From an uncultured Chloroflexota bacterium (GTDB lineage Bacteria; Chloroflexota; Anaerolineae; Aggregatilineales; Phototrophicaceae), in NCBI GenBank assembly GCA_903904765.1, contig CAIVEA010000780.1:1-5596 (forward strand): a stretch of 5,596 nt of DNA, given 5' to 3'. A program made the position numbers and the translations under genes. The notes below the pieces were generated by a model. It worked only from the letters and a program-made list of their open reading frames with translations. It was not told where the DNA came from and made no database searches. This document shows, piece after piece, positions 5,526 through 5,596 of this stretch. Within the stretch, counting starts at the first letter, position 1. Every line of letters begins with the position of its first letter.

Positions 5526-5596
5526 TTAAGGGGTGGGCATCTCCAGCCCATGCAGGTAGATTGCCAGCAGGCGCTCGAAGCTGGCCTCCCGAGCAA
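5526..5596 (-). CDS. C-terminal end of an unidentified protein (partial)
   Basis: The last 22 codons before a TAA stop are open to the window edge. They read AREASFERLLAIYLHGLEMPTP with codon choice like the neighbouring genes (CTG, GAG, CGC). The amphipathic stretch FERLLAIYLHGLE looks like a terminal helix and recalls the C-terminal helix of TetR-type regulators, but 22 residues are too few for a family call. It ends 13 bp before the arsC -35 box, in the same direction, so it is an upstream neighbour of arsC and could be its regulator. That is a guess from position only. Confidence 0.5.
   Translation of the reverse strand, partial: AREASFERLLAIYLHGLEMPTP

Overview
The window is a compact bacterial stretch of roughly 57% G+C by eye. 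Every gene I can support lies on the minus strand. The proteins are a cytoplasmic GH3 glycosidase, polyol-type dehydrogenases and a thioredoxin-coupled arsenate reductase. Together with a C/T-rich, G/A-rich repeat of the 'CCCTCACCCC...GGAGAGGGG' kind at the left edge, they suggest a Chloroflexota (Anaerolineae-like) organism. That assignment rests on general resemblance only and is tentative.

Layout in transcription order, right to left: the last 22 codons of an unidentified protein (5526-5596); a stand-alone arsC with its own sigma-70-like promoter, a good ribosome binding site and a TTG start (5011-5454), followed by a weak candidate intrinsic terminator (4982-5001); a gene-free stretch of about 400 bp (4574-4981); then three co-directional genes, a GH3 beta-glycosidase (2240-4573), an SDR oxidoreductase (1310-2119) and a zinc-dependent medium-chain dehydrogenase (204-1214). 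The left 160 bp is a non-coding element. It is bounded by perfect 20-bp inverted repeats and contains two further hairpins.

The three left-hand genes look like one carbohydrate-use transcription unit. The glycosidase has no signal peptide, so it would cleave imported beta-glycosides or oligosaccharides inside the cell. The two NAD-type dehydrogenases resemble sorbitol/arabinitol-type polyol or sugar dehydrogenases and could oxidise or reduce the released sugar or aglycone. No transporter, kinase or regulator of this unit lies in the window, so the substrate is unknown.

I found no clearly new protein system. The signals least explained by the genes are non-coding: the cloverleaf-like inverted-repeat element at 1-160, and two interleaved inverted repeats in the GH3-SDR gap that have an H-type pseudoknot layout. 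I saw no tRNA, rRNA, CRISPR array or transposase gene.
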